A stretch of DNA of 64,000 nucleotides from Mermis nigrescens (taxonomy: Eukaryota > Nematoda > Enoplea > Mermithida > Mermithidae), in contig JAVLUZ010000145.1 in NCBI GenBank assembly GCA_036768485.1, forward strand, positions 16,206,304 to 16,270,303, written 5' to 3'. Of this stretch, positions 36,508 through 49,261 are shown piece by piece (within the stretch, counting starts at the first letter, position 1; every line of letters starts with the position of its first letter). Position numbers and translations under genes: made by a program. The notes below the pieces were generated by a model, which was given only the letters and a program-made list of their open reading frames with translations, made no database searches and had not been told where the DNA came from.

Positions 36508-36619
36508 ACTCGATTCAATTCGTTCTATATAAAGCTCGACTGTGGCTTCGGATTCAGATCGAGCAACTGCATAGCCTGATCACCGCATAATTGATTCGTT
36601 AAATGAATATTAAATATTT

Positions 36620-36960
36620 TTGAATGAATAATATCATTGAACTTGTTAAAATCAATACGCAATTGAATAAAATAAAATTAAATTACATAAATAAAATAAA
36701 ATAAAATAAGTAATAACATTAATAATTAAAATAAATTGTATTAATCGAATCGAATAAAATGAGTACGCATATGTGAATAAGAATATTCATTCAGTGAATT
36801 ATTAAATCGATAAAAGATTATTCAATAAAATGACGGCAACGTGCTCAGTAAAATTGAAATTAAAAATTAAAATTCCGTAAAAAAATTGTTCAGTAGAATT
36901 TAAAAAAAAATTAAAAATTTCAGTAAAATTAATATTCAAAAAAATTCCAGTAATCTTGAC
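36620..36960. repeat. AAAAT-rich simple sequence
   Basis: Degenerate AATAAAAT and AAAATTAAAAAT runs on the plus strand. Low complexity. Confidence 0.65.
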
Positions 36961-36969
36961 AAAATTCAA

Positions 36970-39050
36970 CGTGCATGTCTTGATTATTTTTTATAAAAAA
37001 TTTCGATATTACCTCTCCTTGTAACGCGGCGAAGCTATCTAAGCATATCAAGCGATAGTCCAGCTTATCGTATGTTTTGATAAGGAATCAATTCAGCTCG
37101 AATAAGAATGCAAAGGCTAAAGGAGCTAGTAAAAATCGAGCGATAATGATTTTGTGAGAAAGTTTGTTAAAAAATAATTCAATTTTATTAATGATAAGTT
37201 GGCTTTCAAGTTGTGTACCAGATAACAGTGGACACCAATTCAGCAACTCTTTTATCCCTTCCGTATAATTATAGAATGGATCCAGGTCAGTTTTCCCACT
37301 GATATCGAATCTGTAATCTTTTTAACACGTCAGGCTTTTGAGATGGGTATTTGCGTTTTAAAAAATTATGGAAATTATGGTTTTTAAATAAAGCTATGCT
37401 AATCTAATAGCCAAAATGAAAATTTATGGACTCAAAAGTGTCAGAATATTTTGACACGATCGTTCTCATAATTTTTCTATCGTTGGCGTTGCGTACTATG
37501 TTTTAGCGTGTAAAATATTTCACCTAATTTGCATATTTATTACTGTACAAAGTTTAAGCATAACACCAATTTAATAGTATTGCGTCTTTAGAATGAACCA
37601 ATTTGATAGTATTGCGTTTTAAAATGATATGTGCCTCCTTAAAGTGTTTTTACACCTATTTCAAATCTGCTTCGTTTTTCGCACTAATAAATCGATTTTT
37701 TTAGAAATTCGTGCTTTGAAGTACTGTACAAACTGTGTTATTTACGACAGCCACGTAGCTTAAAAACTTGACTTGCTAGGAAAAATCTTAAAACATATTT
37801 AAAATCAGCGCCAAGAACTGGCTTAGTATCATATAAAATTGTTTCACAAGGAAAATTGTTGTTACACACTTCTAAGAGCAACTAGCTGAATAACAGTTAT
37901 TGTAATGCTAACGGCTCTTCTAACAACATTTTCAACTAAGGCTAAGCTAGTTCGTGTATATACCTACCTCGAAACGTATGATATCAAATTATGAAGTAAA
38001 CATATTCCTCTCACTCGGTTCGAAATTCGGTCGAAGCTGACTTACCCTCTTGTCTTTTTGGTGCATTAAAGGCTTAACGCCTCCGCAGCCCTAATATTTA
38101 TATCCTAGCTAACTTAGCATCCTAGCTAACATAGCTAGCTGCGCTAGCTTGCATATTCGCTGCGTTTAAGCTTTATCGATCCGATTTAAGCAGTTGTTTC
38201 CGGAAACAAGTTGACTACTCGGACTAGCTATTTCGGTTGCTACGCAGCCAAACCGCTCGCGATCTCGACTTATTTTCACGCCTCCTCATATTAGATAGCC
38301 CAATATATTAGTTATTGTAGGGAAAAGCTACTAGCCAGCTATTTTATCTGGCTAATAACGTATTTTTTTATTCTTTATCTCGCTTAAATGCGTTTTTCAT
38401 TTAGATGCGTTAGCCACTTTTTTCATCTCTCGATTTTACTCAGTTTTATTTACCTATATTAGCTTCAGCTATCGGCCGAGACATCGGTTTCTATTTTTAT
38501 ACAATATCGTGTCGGTTAATTATGGATGCACGCTCATACGGCTTATTATAGACCATTCGTTCACGTGTATAGCAAGTTTTTATAGAATAGTTTAGGATTT
38601 TTTTTGTTGCTCGTCCATCAAAGTTTTTATGCCTACTATAATTTTTGAAAAAAACATTGTACATTTCCCTTGTGCAATTACTTGAATTTCTTTATTTTTG
38701 TGTTTTTTGTTATTTTAAGTAATCTCTCTTATTTCTCGATACGCGGCTTGAAAAAATATTTGTATAAAAGTAGCCTGCGTTGAATTATTTATCGCCTTAA
38801 AATTAAGCACCCAAATCCTTTTGAATCCTCTGCCTGCAAGTTTTGATCGATTTTGTTTTGCATAGTTCGTACTTCATCTGAATTTGAACAGCAAAGAAAA
38901 ATGCTCCGATGGAACAAAAAGTGACGAATATACTTGGAATTGCGTATGATTAAAGACATGAATGGAGGGACTAGGGAATAGTCACCTATGCGCACAACAA
39001 ATCATAAGAATCTGCATCAAAATCAGATTTCTCTAAGCAGCAAAAAAATC
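36970..39050. other. Two kilobases of low-repeat DNA
   Basis: One of the longer stretches without family A-G matches. A short duplication, ACCAATTTAATAGTATTGCGTCTT / ACCAATTTGATAGTATTGCGTTTT in part, lies near 37565-37620. CTAGCTAAC repeats occur near 38107-38135. No gene is supported. Confidence 0.4.
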
Positions 39051-39084
39051 GAAAGTACGTTGTGCGGCCTAGGGAAGGCAGTTG

Positions 39085-39250
39085 TGGCCACAAGTTGGCG
39101 GCAAGGGGTTTCAGGAGGGCTGCACCCCCAGAAAGTGAAAAACCCATATAGAATACTCGTAGGCCACCACAAATTCTATTTTTAGTAACATTTTTGGCGA
39201 TTTCACTAAACCAGAATCCTCAGAATTTTCTTGCTACCCATGTACAATTA
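39085..39250 (+). mobile_element. Family E-related fragment
   Basis: CACAAGTTGGCGGCAAGG, GCACCCCCAGAAAGTGAAA, ATTCTATTTTTAGTAACATT and TTTTCTTGCTACCCATG match the variant at 6845-7000. Diverged. Confidence 0.5.
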
Positions 39251-39504
39251 TGGCCTCAGTTTTAGAAAAACATAAAGCAGTACCTTATCTTTCAAACATC
39301 AAACTGATCAATCCTATTAAAGAAAACGATAAATCATTCCGTTTACTAGTCTTAAGTGAATTCCGAATGACCGCTTAGCAATTGAATTGAAGTGCTGCAA
39401 GGCAGTAAACATGCGCAAACAGGTTAGCACCAACGAATTTAGGACACACGGCTTAAGAAGAATGAGCGAGAGAAACCCGTGCAAATAAATATTATAGTGC
39501 GTAA

Positions 39505-39945
39505 CACGGTTTTTTTGTATTCGGCAAAGATTTTTCGCGATGTACAAAGACTTTGGGGGACCGTCTTTGTACATGTACAAAGATTTTTTGCAAGACAGAA
39601 ACTGCAAAAAAGGGACGAAATTCGTTAAAATTCTCGCGCTCCGCGCCGAAATGAGCGATTGTGGTTCTATATATCTTTATAATTTCAGAAATTGCATTTT
39701 GAAAGGAAAAATGCCAAATTTTTTGGCGCTTCGCGCCGTTTTGAGACGATTATTACTGATTTTTGCCCTCAGAAACCTAGAAATTGCATAAAATACGTAA
39801 CCAAAGGTCGAACAACTCTGTTTTTGCCACACTAAAATCGCTACTGTACCATATTATAGTACCCAAAAATTTGTGTACGAAATGTACAAAAGACTTTAGG
39901 GACCATCTTTGTACATGTACAAACGGACCTTGTACAAAAAAACTG
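39505..39945 (+). mobile_element. Family D hAT-type MITE, reference copy
   Basis: A 441-bp element, CACGGTTTTTTTGTATTCGG to CCTTGTACAAAAAAACTG. Perfect 8-bp duplication GTGCGTAA at 39497-39504 and 39946-39953. Hairpins near 39642 and 39725, and TTTGTACATGTACAAAG twice (about 39563 and 39907). Length agrees with other short copies (441-447 bp). Confidence 0.92.
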
Positions 39946-40499
39946 GTGCGTAAAAATAGTGCGGAAATTTAATAGTTCATATACGTAAAATGCCGAAGCG
40001 GGAGAACCATCGCATCTACATAACACGTGTACCATAATAAAGAGCATGATACGAATGCCATAATTCACCTATTGAGCCTTTTGACTGAATGTTGATTAAA
40101 TATTGTCATGAAACTTGATACTGGTCTCAAGCTAAACCGGCTGCTTTACACAGGCCAACGTTTCCTTCCAAGCTCTTTACCAAACACCAGTGGAAAGTAT
40201 TTTGAGAGGACGTCTTTTTTTCGGAGGCCGCAGAATATACTTCGATTTTTGTGTTTCTTTGAGAAATCTGATTTTTAGCAGATTCTTATGATTTTTTGAG
40301 CGCTTAGGTTATTTTTTCTTATTCCCCTCCCTTTTATGTCTTTAATAATCCGCAATTCCAAGTATACTCGTCCGTTTTGTTATGTTGAAAAATGGCTAGT
40401 AATGAAGGTAGATTGGCTGCATGTTGGTTATTGTAGTTTTAAAGAATTAAAACTGCCTGCATAATTAAAGTCCGACAATCGTTAGCTTCAACATTGTCT

Positions 40500-41110
40500 T
40501 TTCGTACAGGGTCCTTGTACATATACAAAAAATGGTCCGAAATTTTTTAACATTTTTACGTCTAAATTTTAGTTCACTATAATTTGGTACAGTGACGCGT
40601 CCTATATAGTAAAACTGAGTTTTTCGAACTTTAACCAATTTATTGGCATCTAAGGATATATTAAAATAGTTAAATGGAATAAATAAAAAATAAATACGTC
40701 GCGGAGCGCAGAAAAATCTTGATATTTTGGCAGCTTCTAAGTTGAATTTTCAACCTTTATAATGACAAATACTAGTTCATCAAAGAAGGTTTTTACCGTC
40801 CTAACATAATTTTGAAGCTTGCGCGCATTGACAAAAATTTGTACAAAACAACTTTGACATATTTAACATTACCTAAAATCAAGCTTAGGCTTCTAATAGA
40901 AGTTCAGTGCAAATTTCTATCTTGGTACGAAGCAGTATAACAGTATAGTATACACATTTAGATATTTAGAGTGTAGAAAATTTTAGAATTTTAGAATTTT
41001 AAAATTAGCAGCATGTACATTTCTACTGTATTTTTTCTGCGAAAAATTGCTGTGCATGTACATACATAAACGATCCCGAAAATTTCATGTACATCTTGAA
41101 AATGCTCGCT
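40500..41110 (-). mobile_element. Family D-like repeat, old
   Basis: GGTCCTTGTACATATACAAA, TAATTTGGTACAGTGACGCG, GTAAAACTGAGTTTTTCGAAC, a GTCGCGGAGCGCAG hairpin relic and CATGTACATCTTG follow the D order at strong divergence. The length suggests the long form. Confidence 0.55.
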
Positions 41111-41114
41111 GATT

Positions 41115-42830
41115 ACCAAAAGAAACTAATATGTATATGGACTTCGATTTTCGGCCAGAAACGCCGAAAAAAGTGACCTGAAAATGAACTAAAAACGCAG
41201 ATTTTGCACAAAAATCGGATTGCGCGACCGAATTCGTTTAGGTGGAGGGATTCCTATCCCTTTTCACATGTATATAAACAGGTCCGCCCATCAAAAGGCT
41301 ACATCCTGATTTAATTGGTCATAACTTCGGCGAATTTGAAGATAAAACTCTGGGACCAGCTGCACTAGATAGATAAACATATGTTTGTTTGAACCTCGTT
41401 AAAAACTTTGTCCAGCTGCCAGCGGTTCGTCGTGCACTGCGGCAATTTGTTTACACCTCACTTTGATATTGTTTAAACCCAAGACTTTCTGCATTGTATC
41501 ACATTACTGCGTGTGTAGGTATCCCGTTTTGACATTTTCGACAATCTCTTGTCAAAAAAATTAATTAGCACAATTTTAAACCCCAGGGTAGATACGCGTT
41601 CTACTGAGCGCAACGATTTCTTGAAATCGTCAAAAGAGGATGCTAATCGATGACAGGACCAATGACGCTATTTGGCCTTTAAACAGTATTAAAGTAGGGT
41701 GTGAACAAATTGCCGTAGCGCCCGAACGATTGACAATTGGCCAAAATTTTTTACTCAGTATAAACGATGGCACTTTTATCTATCTAAAGCAGCCGACACT
41801 AGAGTCTTGTGTTCACATCAGCCGACGTTATAACCTGTTGAATTGGAATGTAGGCCATTACACCTACCTGAGGTTTTTGAAAATCGGGTACTGTCAGGCG
41901 ATTTTGAGAAAACGGAAGAAGCTGCAAGATAATTTTTGAGCTTACTGCCGAAAATTTTGCCGTATAACGGTAATTTTCCGACGCTTCGCGCCGTATTCAT
42001 AAATTTTTGTATGTTTCATCGCTAAAACCCACAAATTGGCTAAACTTGACTAATAGGGATCAAGAACTCCGGTTTATCGCTTATAACATGATAACATGCT
42101 ACTGTGCGATACTATACTACCCTGAGAAAGTACATTGACTTTCGGGGACCGTCTTTGTAACAAAGGGACCATACACGAAAAATAATTGCCACCATGCAAT
42201 ATATGGGCATTCCTGGATCTCACCCCCTCTGGCCATCTCTACTCAGCCAATGTATGGTTTGCCATATCTGTTTTGCTCCGCTACTTTCAATCCGGATTAA
42301 GCTGACACGTTTTATCATTATTATCGGCTAAGCACGATCGTATGTTTCTTTAGAAAACACGTTGATGTCATGAGGTAATTACTGTAATTTCATTTTTTTC
42401 TTTGGGTCCCTCTTGCATACAAATTGGAGTAATCATCATCATATCTCATATCACAATCATCGTTTTCCGGCAATGTTTACATACACACTAATTACATATC
42501 TGTGATGCTGATCGTTAGATTGATGTACCTGGTCATAGTAGTTACGGTGGTACACATCTTTTTTTCAGTAGGCGATTATTAGTGTTTGATCCGCATTTCG
42601 CATACTAGTATATATTTGCTAAGACGGGATACTGTAATAGGTTGCTTGCGTGCATGGGCCAAGAGATGAAAATTTTCCAAAGGTCAAAAGAGGAAACGTA
42701 AAACATGGTGGTAGGGCGAAAAACGGCAAATTTATTAGGTTTGATGCATTCGCATCGAAAAATCGCTTGAAAAAACTGGGAATTTTTTTTTTAAATTCAA
42801 AACATTTCACCTTTCTCAAGCTCATGTGTA
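41115..42830. other. Mixed DNA with K- and D-type remnants
   Basis: 41880-42000 resembles family K (GTACTGTCAGGCGATTTTGA, then a GACGCTTCGCGCCG hairpin). 42128-42180 resembles a D end (GACTTTCGGGGACCGTCTTTG). The remainder shows no gene. Confidence 0.4.
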
Positions 42831-42838
42831 ATTATATC

Positions 42839-43102
42839 CACACCTGGGCGTGGGGGATGTTCGGGCAGTGCGTCTCCAGAAACCAAAATACCCTTCCCCC
42901 GTCCCCCAGAAATCTAAATACCCCCCCAGAATTCAATTTTTGAAAATTTTTTGGTTTTATTCGCAATTTTTTTGATGCCAATGGATGAGAAACGTCGAAA
43001 AATGGTGTTTTTATCGCCATCACACCACCATTTTCAAGGCCATTTTTTTGACCTTCAAAAAATCTTGCACCCCCAGAATTTTCTTGCTGCCCACGGCTTA
43101 TG
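42839..43102 (+). mobile_element. Family E hAT-type MITE
   Basis: A 264-bp element, CACACCTGGGCGTGG to GCCCACGGCTTATG. Flanks ATTATATC / CTTATATC (7 of 8). The right end has a small insertion relative to the consensus. Confidence 0.82.
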
Positions 43103-43109
43103 CTTATAT

Positions 43110-44130
43110 CGCGTTTATCTATCCCTGCACGTTTTCCTGCAGCTGCGCTCCCGAAAATTTGGCAATGTCTCCTAATTTTTGAGGATTGTGATTGTCCTGC
43201 AAAAACAAAATGAAAAGGTACGTTTTTTTGGCCAAACGAGGAAAAAGTTTCGAGTTTGTGCGAAAAATCGAACTTTGGTGTAAAAGCGTTTGAAAACTTA
43301 TTATTTTCTTCGCTTAGTAGCTCAAAGCTAATTATTTTTTGTTTTATTTACGGATTTGATTAGGGAAGTGCAGAATCGTTCACTGTGGTAGCTAATCATA
43401 CGAACAAAATTTATTTCGATCGATTGAGTACTGTTGACAAGAACGCTGTTCAATTTTTGAATTTATTAGTCCCTATCGCAGCTCGATTCCGAGCAAGATT
43501 CAATTCGTATGCCGGAAATTGGTTTTCGCAATGTTTATTTCGGATAGTTTGGAGAGCAAGCAGTCATCAATAACACAAGGAAATAAATCCGCGAGTGTAA
43601 TTATTTAATGGAAAAGAAATTTCCTTGTCGCATAATTTGCACCTTAATCGCCGTAGTGTAAATCCTATTTTTATTTTTAATTTTTATTTTTTATCTAATT
43701 GTTTTTTTTTCTTAATTCCTATTTATCCTTCTCAACTACGCAAAAATATCTCAAGTTATGGGAAACGTGTCGAACTACAAGTCGGCTAGGATGACATTGA
43801 AAGACGTAGAAAATGACACATTAAAGGGCATCGACTCCTATCTCAAAATGTTAGAAATAGAAAAAATCGCCTATAGAGCAAACATTACCCTTTGACCCGA
43901 AACTGTAACGATTCATTTGTTGTTTTATGCCGCTGGATTTTCGTCTCACTCGGATAAACTTTGAACTTTGACCCCCAAAACATTGATCTTCTTATCGTTC
44001 TTCTTTACGATAGAATTTCCGCCTTTGATCAAGGACACGTTACCTCTATTATATAGGTATATACTTGCTCAACCATTTTCACAATTTCGCAAACGCGTTA
44101 CACTATACTAACCGAGTCAGGTCTTATTAC
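43110..44130. other. Unassigned, low-repeat
   Basis: Frames such as 43385-43573 and the short 43756-43896 have protein-like codon runs, but I can assign neither a family nor splice partners. They could include an untranslated or unrecognised exon upstream of the SLC4 gene. Confidence 0.35.
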
Positions 44131-44388
44131 CATACGTGGGCAGCAAGAAAATTCTGGGGGGATGCAAGATTTTTTAAAGGTCAAAAAATGCCCTAAAAAT
44201 GGTGGTATGGCGATAAAAACACCATTTTTCGACGTTTCTCATCAAGCACTATCCATTGGCATCAAAAATTGCGAAAAAAACGAAAAAAATTTCAAAAATT
44301 GAATTCCGGGGGTATTTTAATTCCTGGGGGGGGTTATTTTGGTTTTCTGGGGGGTGCATCACCCCCAAACCCCCCACGCCCAGGTGTG
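44131..44388 (-). mobile_element. Family E hAT-type MITE
   Basis: A 258-bp element, CATACGTGGGCAGC to CGCCCAGGTGTG. Flanks CTTATTAC / CTTATATT (6 of 8). Inverted orientation relative to the copy at 42839. Confidence 0.82.
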
Positions 44389-44469
44389 CTTATATTTTAA
44401 ATTGTGTGGAAGCTCAATGTTGTGTAATAGGGCGAGTAAGGATCCCCGTTAGAACTCGATTATCAGGAA

Positions 44470-44793
44470 ATATTTCACCCCTCCGGATTTTGGGCACAAA
44501 CTTCTCGCTAAGTAATGTGTTGACATTTTCTTTACATTTTTTGGTCAAAAATAGTGAGCTCGCGAGCCCCTCGGCCACTCCCTCCGGGTTTCCACCCCCA
44601 GATATCTTTGAGTCTGAAATCCGGCAATTTTCTTAAAGAATCATTGCAAAGGCGCTATTCATTATCAGCTATCTGCTTGCTCAAAAGTTCCAAATTTTCG
44701 ATGCGTCGTACCTATACTTATTTTTTGACTAGATTTTCATCACTTTGTTTGAGACAGAATATCGTCAGAAACGTCAAAAATGTTGTTTTTGAC
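44470..44793 (-). mobile_element. Family C MITE, left part, split by D
   Basis: CACCCCTCCGGATTT, TTTCGATGCGTCGTACC (hairpin relic) and ATCGTCAGAAACGTCAAAAA precede the D insertion. The C sequence resumes at 45236 and ends near 45341 with CAGTGCTGTGCGCATGTAT. Confidence 0.65.
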
Positions 44794-45235
44794 CACGGTT
44801 TTTTTTCTATTCGGCAAAGATTTTTCTTGATGTACAAAGACTTTTCGGGAGCGCCTTTGAACGTTTTTGGGAAGATAAAAACTGTACAAAAGTGAAAAAT
44901 TCCCAAAAATTTTCGGCGCTTCGCGCCTGAATGAGTGAATTGTTTGATTTATATATGTGTTATAATAATAGAAATTACATTTAGAAAGCAAAACGACGAA
45001 AATTTTCGGCGCTTCGCGCCGTTTTGGAACAATTTTCAGTATGTTTTGTCATCAGAAACCCAGAAATTAGCTAAAAAAACACCACCAAAGGTCGAAAAAC
45101 CCTATTTTACCATACCGAAAACGCCTTTACACTATACCATATAATAGCACCCAAAAGTTTGTATGCACAAAATGTACAAAGACTTTTGGGACTATCATTG
45201 TACATGTACAAACGGACCTTGTACAAAAAACTCTG
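44794..45235 (+). mobile_element. Family D hAT-type MITE, nested in C
   Basis: A 442-bp element, CACGGTTTTTTTTCTATTCG to CCTTGTACAAAAAACTCTG. Flanks TTTTTGAC / TTTTTAAC (7 of 8). Hairpins GGCGCTTCGCGCC near 44924 and 45009. Confidence 0.87.
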
Positions 45236-45345
45236 TTTTTAACACTTATTTGCCGTTTTTGTGCTCGAAGGCATTTTGGAAAAGGTTTTTCGATTTTACC
45301 ATCCGCCCCTCCTAGAACTCCCATGCAGTGCTGTGCGCATGTATA

Positions 45346-46490
45346 AGCTCATGTTAAATACTCCTTATGCAAATCGATCAGATATTATGTTTGCGGGGTA
45401 TTGAGCTGTATATAGTCCGGAAAAACGATGAATCATTCCGCGTTTGAATCATTGTGTGGGCGAAGGATATGTGGCGTCCATTAACGGTATACATTAATTG
45501 TTAATAAAGCAAAGGTCATTATAACCGCCTCCTCTTATTCGATGTTGACCGGCTCCGAAATTCAAATTATCTTATTTCTCACGGGATATACGAGTGGGTA
45601 TCCTTCATTCAGCTTTAATAGCTCTTTTAATGACGTCCGGTTATCTCTGAATTTTTTCGCTTATCTGCGTTAGTCTCCTATTTTTAATATTTTTAATAAG
45701 CTTGTTTTGATCATTTCTCGCAAAAATCTATCATCTCTTCTTTTTTACGCTTTTGCCCGTTTCGGCGCCAAAAAATTCGATAAATCGATATTTCTAACGC
45801 TTCGCGATGCTTATTGTACGTATTTTCGTGACTAATTAATATGACGTGCATATCTATAATAACACGGTATCTGTGCCTTTTTCGCCATTTGTCCCACCGA
45901 TATGTTTGGTCCACTAGATTTCAGTCTTGTATTTATACTTGTCACGAAAAGCCGTCCAAAAATATTCTGCTCGGAAGCCTTGTAAAGCTGGATTAGCCTT
46001 ATTTCGTATGTCGCAATGTACGCTTTTATGATGAAACGATGTAAGCGGCTTAAAGTTATCCCTTGTTGTTAGCTTATCTTGTTGACCGGCCGGGCTATTT
46101 TATATTCTGTATTGTTTAGGATATGCCTTTCCGTATAATACGTGTTTTTAATGTTTATTCGTTTCTGCATTATACTTGTGCAAAATTCGACTTTTTAGTG
46201 CGCTTTACTCTTGTTCTTCAACAATTAACCATTTTCCGTATTTATCCGTATTTTTTCATTAATTTTTTATTCAGTATTACTATTTATCTTGCAAAGATTA
46301 GAAAATTGGGAATTGGTGCGCTTAGGATTGTTACTGTTTTTCCTGACATTATTTATCCGCTTATTTTGGAAAGGGAGCCTAATAACGATTAATATCAAAT
46401 GGATAATCAGAACTAAGATTGATGTGTATGAGTTTTTATAATAGCTCAAAAATGTATTACTATTAGGGCAGTATTAAAAATCATCAAATG
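45346..46490. other. Nothing recognised
   Basis: No exon or repeat family identified. The adjacent frames are stop-rich or of biased composition. Confidence 0.4.
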
Positions 46491-46905
46491 CGATACATGA
46501 TGCTAGGGTAGGTATTAAGGGTTTCACCCGTACCCCTCGAAATTCCCCCCAAATTCGTGATTTACCTAACATTTATGGAAAATTATAAAAATCGTGGTTT
46601 ACCTAACATTTATGGAAAATTATAGAGTAGGTGCTGTTTTGAGCGTTTTTCGCCACCTGTTTCATCAAAAGTGTGAAACTTTTGGCGCTTCGCGCCTTAT
46701 ACTCATTTTTTGACTATCTTTTGTTCAATTTAATGGAATTTTTCTAATTTTTTTCAAATTTCTTATGTTTCCGCGCTTAGAAAGATAAAGCATCGTTATA
46801 AACGCCGAAAAACGATTTTTTGACGCGTATCCACCGTTTTTGATCCCAAAAAGGCACTTTACAGCTTCAACCCCGCCTCCAGAAATCCCATGATGTGCAT
46901 GTCTG
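46491..46905 (-). mobile_element. Family C MITE
   Basis: A 415-bp copy, CGATACATGATGCTAGG to CATGATGTGCATGTCTG, with hairpin GGCGCTTCGCGCC near 46685. A small direct duplication, GGTTTACCTAACATTTATGG, lies near its left end. Flanks do not match as a duplication. Confidence 0.7.
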
Positions 46906-47930
46906 TTAACTACACTTATCGGCTTCTCGAATTTTAATAAGGCTAACGATTTTGATAGCATTCAAAATCATCGGAGAGCTATCTTCAAGTAATTCACTTG
47001 TGTTCAATTGGTTTTTATATTGGCAGGGTCGAAATTTGAAATAGGCTTGGTTGGTTTGGGATTGGGTCCAAAATTATTTCTGGTAAAAAAGTGTCAAAAT
47101 AGTGCTACTTTAGCCAAAAAACGCCATTTTTCAATATTCTCGATTAGCTACGTCGGAAACGCGTGAAATATAAAATTGCAAAACTCGGCCGAGGATCTGT
47201 ACTTGTTTAATTTTGGGGGTTTCAACCCCTCCCCATCACGTGCTTGTAAGAAAAGAACTGCCGCAGACAAATAAAAACGGTTAAAACTATGAAATTGCCT
47301 ATGTGTTATAAGATACTGGCAAAATTAGACTGGTTACGAAAAACTGGACAATTGCTCCGAGCCGTTGACGTCAGTGTCAAAATTAATATGTTAATTAACA
47401 TGACCTTGTTTGTCGGAAAAATTCTATAGTCATATTATGCTCGCATTCGTATGTTTGAAACGTGTTAAACGACTAATTAATGAACAATTAGTCTTATTCA
47501 GTAAAATTATGCCTGAAGGAAAGTCCACCTGGGCTTTTTTGACCTAAACTTTGTTTTTTAGTAAGTTTGTTTCTTTTGTTTTTATAGCTTGTTTGTTTCT
47601 TAAGTTTGTTCAAATATTAAAGAACCGAATTAATTATATACACTTCGGACTGTAATTGAAGTATTGATTTTAATTGACGTTTTTAATGCAAATAATCGAT
47701 TTCGCTAAAGTTATGACCCGGAATTGGAAGCACGAATCTTAGTGTACTGTTAATCTCTGGGGACGGTCACGTGTATTTCAGAAGAGTTTGATGTCGGAAG
47801 CTGATTCTTGATTCAGTTCATTTAAGAATCGAAAAATGAATATTTTTTCTAATTTTCGATTATTCATTATTATTTATTATTATTTATTGTTTATTATTAT
47901 TGTTATTCTCATTTCGATTATTCATTACAG
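46906..47930. other. Upstream flank of the first SLC4 coding exon
   Basis: 47060-47240 is a weak repeat-like stretch. 47870-47905 is a TTATTATT microsatellite directly before the splice acceptor of the start-codon exon. No promoter can be assigned: because the first coding exon has an upstream acceptor, the true 5' end lies elsewhere. Confidence 0.45.
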
Positions 47931-47993
47931 ATAAACAGCAAGAAATAAAAAAATCTGGACAATTTTAAAACATGAGCAATAATGATACACAAG
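47931..47993 (+). CDS. SLC4 bicarbonate transporter, start-codon exon
   Basis: Acceptor TTCATTACAG at 47921-47930; donor GTAGTT at 47994. The exon is 63 bases: 41 bases of A-rich leader, then ATG at 47972 and 22 coding bases (MSNNDTQ plus one base). The ATG has an A at -3 (AAAACATGA), acceptable for initiation. No other ATG precedes it in the exon. The single leftover base joins the GT start of the next exon to make a Gly codon, giving MSNNDTQ-G-HRADMWVG. A short non-membrane N-terminus is normal for Na+-coupled members of SLC4, which begin with a variable segment before a G/S-H-R motif. Identification depends on the neighbours; alone this exon would not be recognised. Confidence 0.6.
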
Positions 47994-48322
47994 GTAGTTT
48001 TATTTGTTTGAGAAATGTGGAAACTAATTTGAGAAATTAATGAATCGGATTAGGTTGCATATCGTAATTTTTATTACTTGCTTTTCGTCTAAACTAATGT
48101 TCTTCGGAATTCTAAATAATTGCCAAAATTCAGTCGATGTCTTTAATTAACTCCAAAACTTTCTATTTTTATGTACTGAAATGTTTGTCCTTTGTCCTAA
48201 TTTATCACCCAATTTCTGTACTGGATGGCTTTTTACCTTGCTGCTCGCCTTACGTTCTCAAAAAATTTTGAAAGTGCCAAAATAATTTAATTCTGCGATT
48301 TTCACATTGAGGGATTATTTAG

Positions 48323-48481
48323 GTCACAGGGCCGATATGTGGGTTGGCACGGGTATCCACATGCCGCCCTATGCGAACGGCCCGAAACGCCCCAGGCATA
48401 AACCGCACCGGGCTCACAGGCGTCACAAGCGATTGGCCGTTGAAACCAGGGACGAAGAGGAGGACAAGAAGAGGCTATTGG
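48323..48481 (+). CDS. SLC4 transporter, His/Arg/Lys-rich N-terminal exon
   Basis: A 159-base exon; acceptor GGATTATTTAG (48312-48322), donor GTACAT at 48482. The protein runs HRADMWVGTGIHMPP, then a basic stretch with many His, Arg and Lys (residues about 20-35 of the exon), then an acidic EEED and KKRLLG. Na+-coupled SLC4 proteins such as NBCn1 and insect Ndae1 carry the same layout: H-R-x-x-[YW]-[VI]-G-x-x-[VI]-H-[VM]-P, a poly-basic cluster, then an acidic stretch. An earlier acceptor at 48310-48311 would break the phase from the start exon. The exon ends in phase 1, while the next recognised exon starts in phase 0, so a small exon is probably missing between them. Confidence 0.75.
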
Positions 48482-48483
48482 GT

Positions 48484-49261
48484 ACATCTCGTTTCGCATC
48501 TTTAAACAATTGGGCCAAAATTTACGAAATTTATCGTCATTTACGGAAAACTCATTAAATTGTTATTTCTGCGGTATATTCTTCCGTTATGCGTCAAAAC
48601 GTATGCTCAACTCTAATAATGCTTAATGCCCTGAGGCTAGCACTTTCTATCTCGAGAAATAGTTGCTACTCGACAGTTGTAAAGTAGTTTACACTAAAAA
48701 AATTTATTTCGCGCCCAGAGACTTGTGGGGAAGTCAATTTAAAAAAAGTGTTATTCGTAACAACAGGATTTCTAAGCTGTAAGTCATTCTTCACGTTCGA
48801 TAGTTGTGCTAAGTTTACACTGGAGATGAACTTTAGGTAAGGTGCGTTGCTGAATCTTATATTAATTTTAAGTAAAAATTTTTCGTTTATTGGTCGGAAG
48901 TCGCACTGGTAAATTTGCTATAGAAACATGGTGTTCGCTCAAAAATGACTGAAAAGGACTTTTTACACCGACCGAGTTCTAGGTCCAAAGAACGCGCTTT
49001 TCTCACTTGAAGCCGTCAGGAATTGGAGGAACGCGTTTTTCCTCGCTTTCCTACTTTACAACATTACAATACCTCACAACTTTGCTTCAAGTCAATAATT
49101 GTGTGTAAACTTGTGGACGCAAAATGAAAACGGGAGCTTAATTCGACTAATGCTAGGAACGGGGAAATTATATTTGTTTACTAATCTTGTTTTGTTCCGC
49201 CTATTACGGTTTACACCTGTAAAGAAAATCTTTGAAATATTTGTGTAAATAGAGTAGTGTT
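48484..49261. other. SLC4 intron 2, left part
   Basis: No repeat family recognised. I searched by eye for a small exon entering in phase 1 and leaving in phase 0 and found no convincing one. Confidence 0.4.

Noticed and set aside
48307..48322. Upstream extension of the basic N-terminal SLC4 exon to 48312
   Set aside because: The AG at 48310-48311 would put the exon out of phase with the start-codon exon, while the AG at 48321-48322 joins in phase and yields the family's G-H-R motif.
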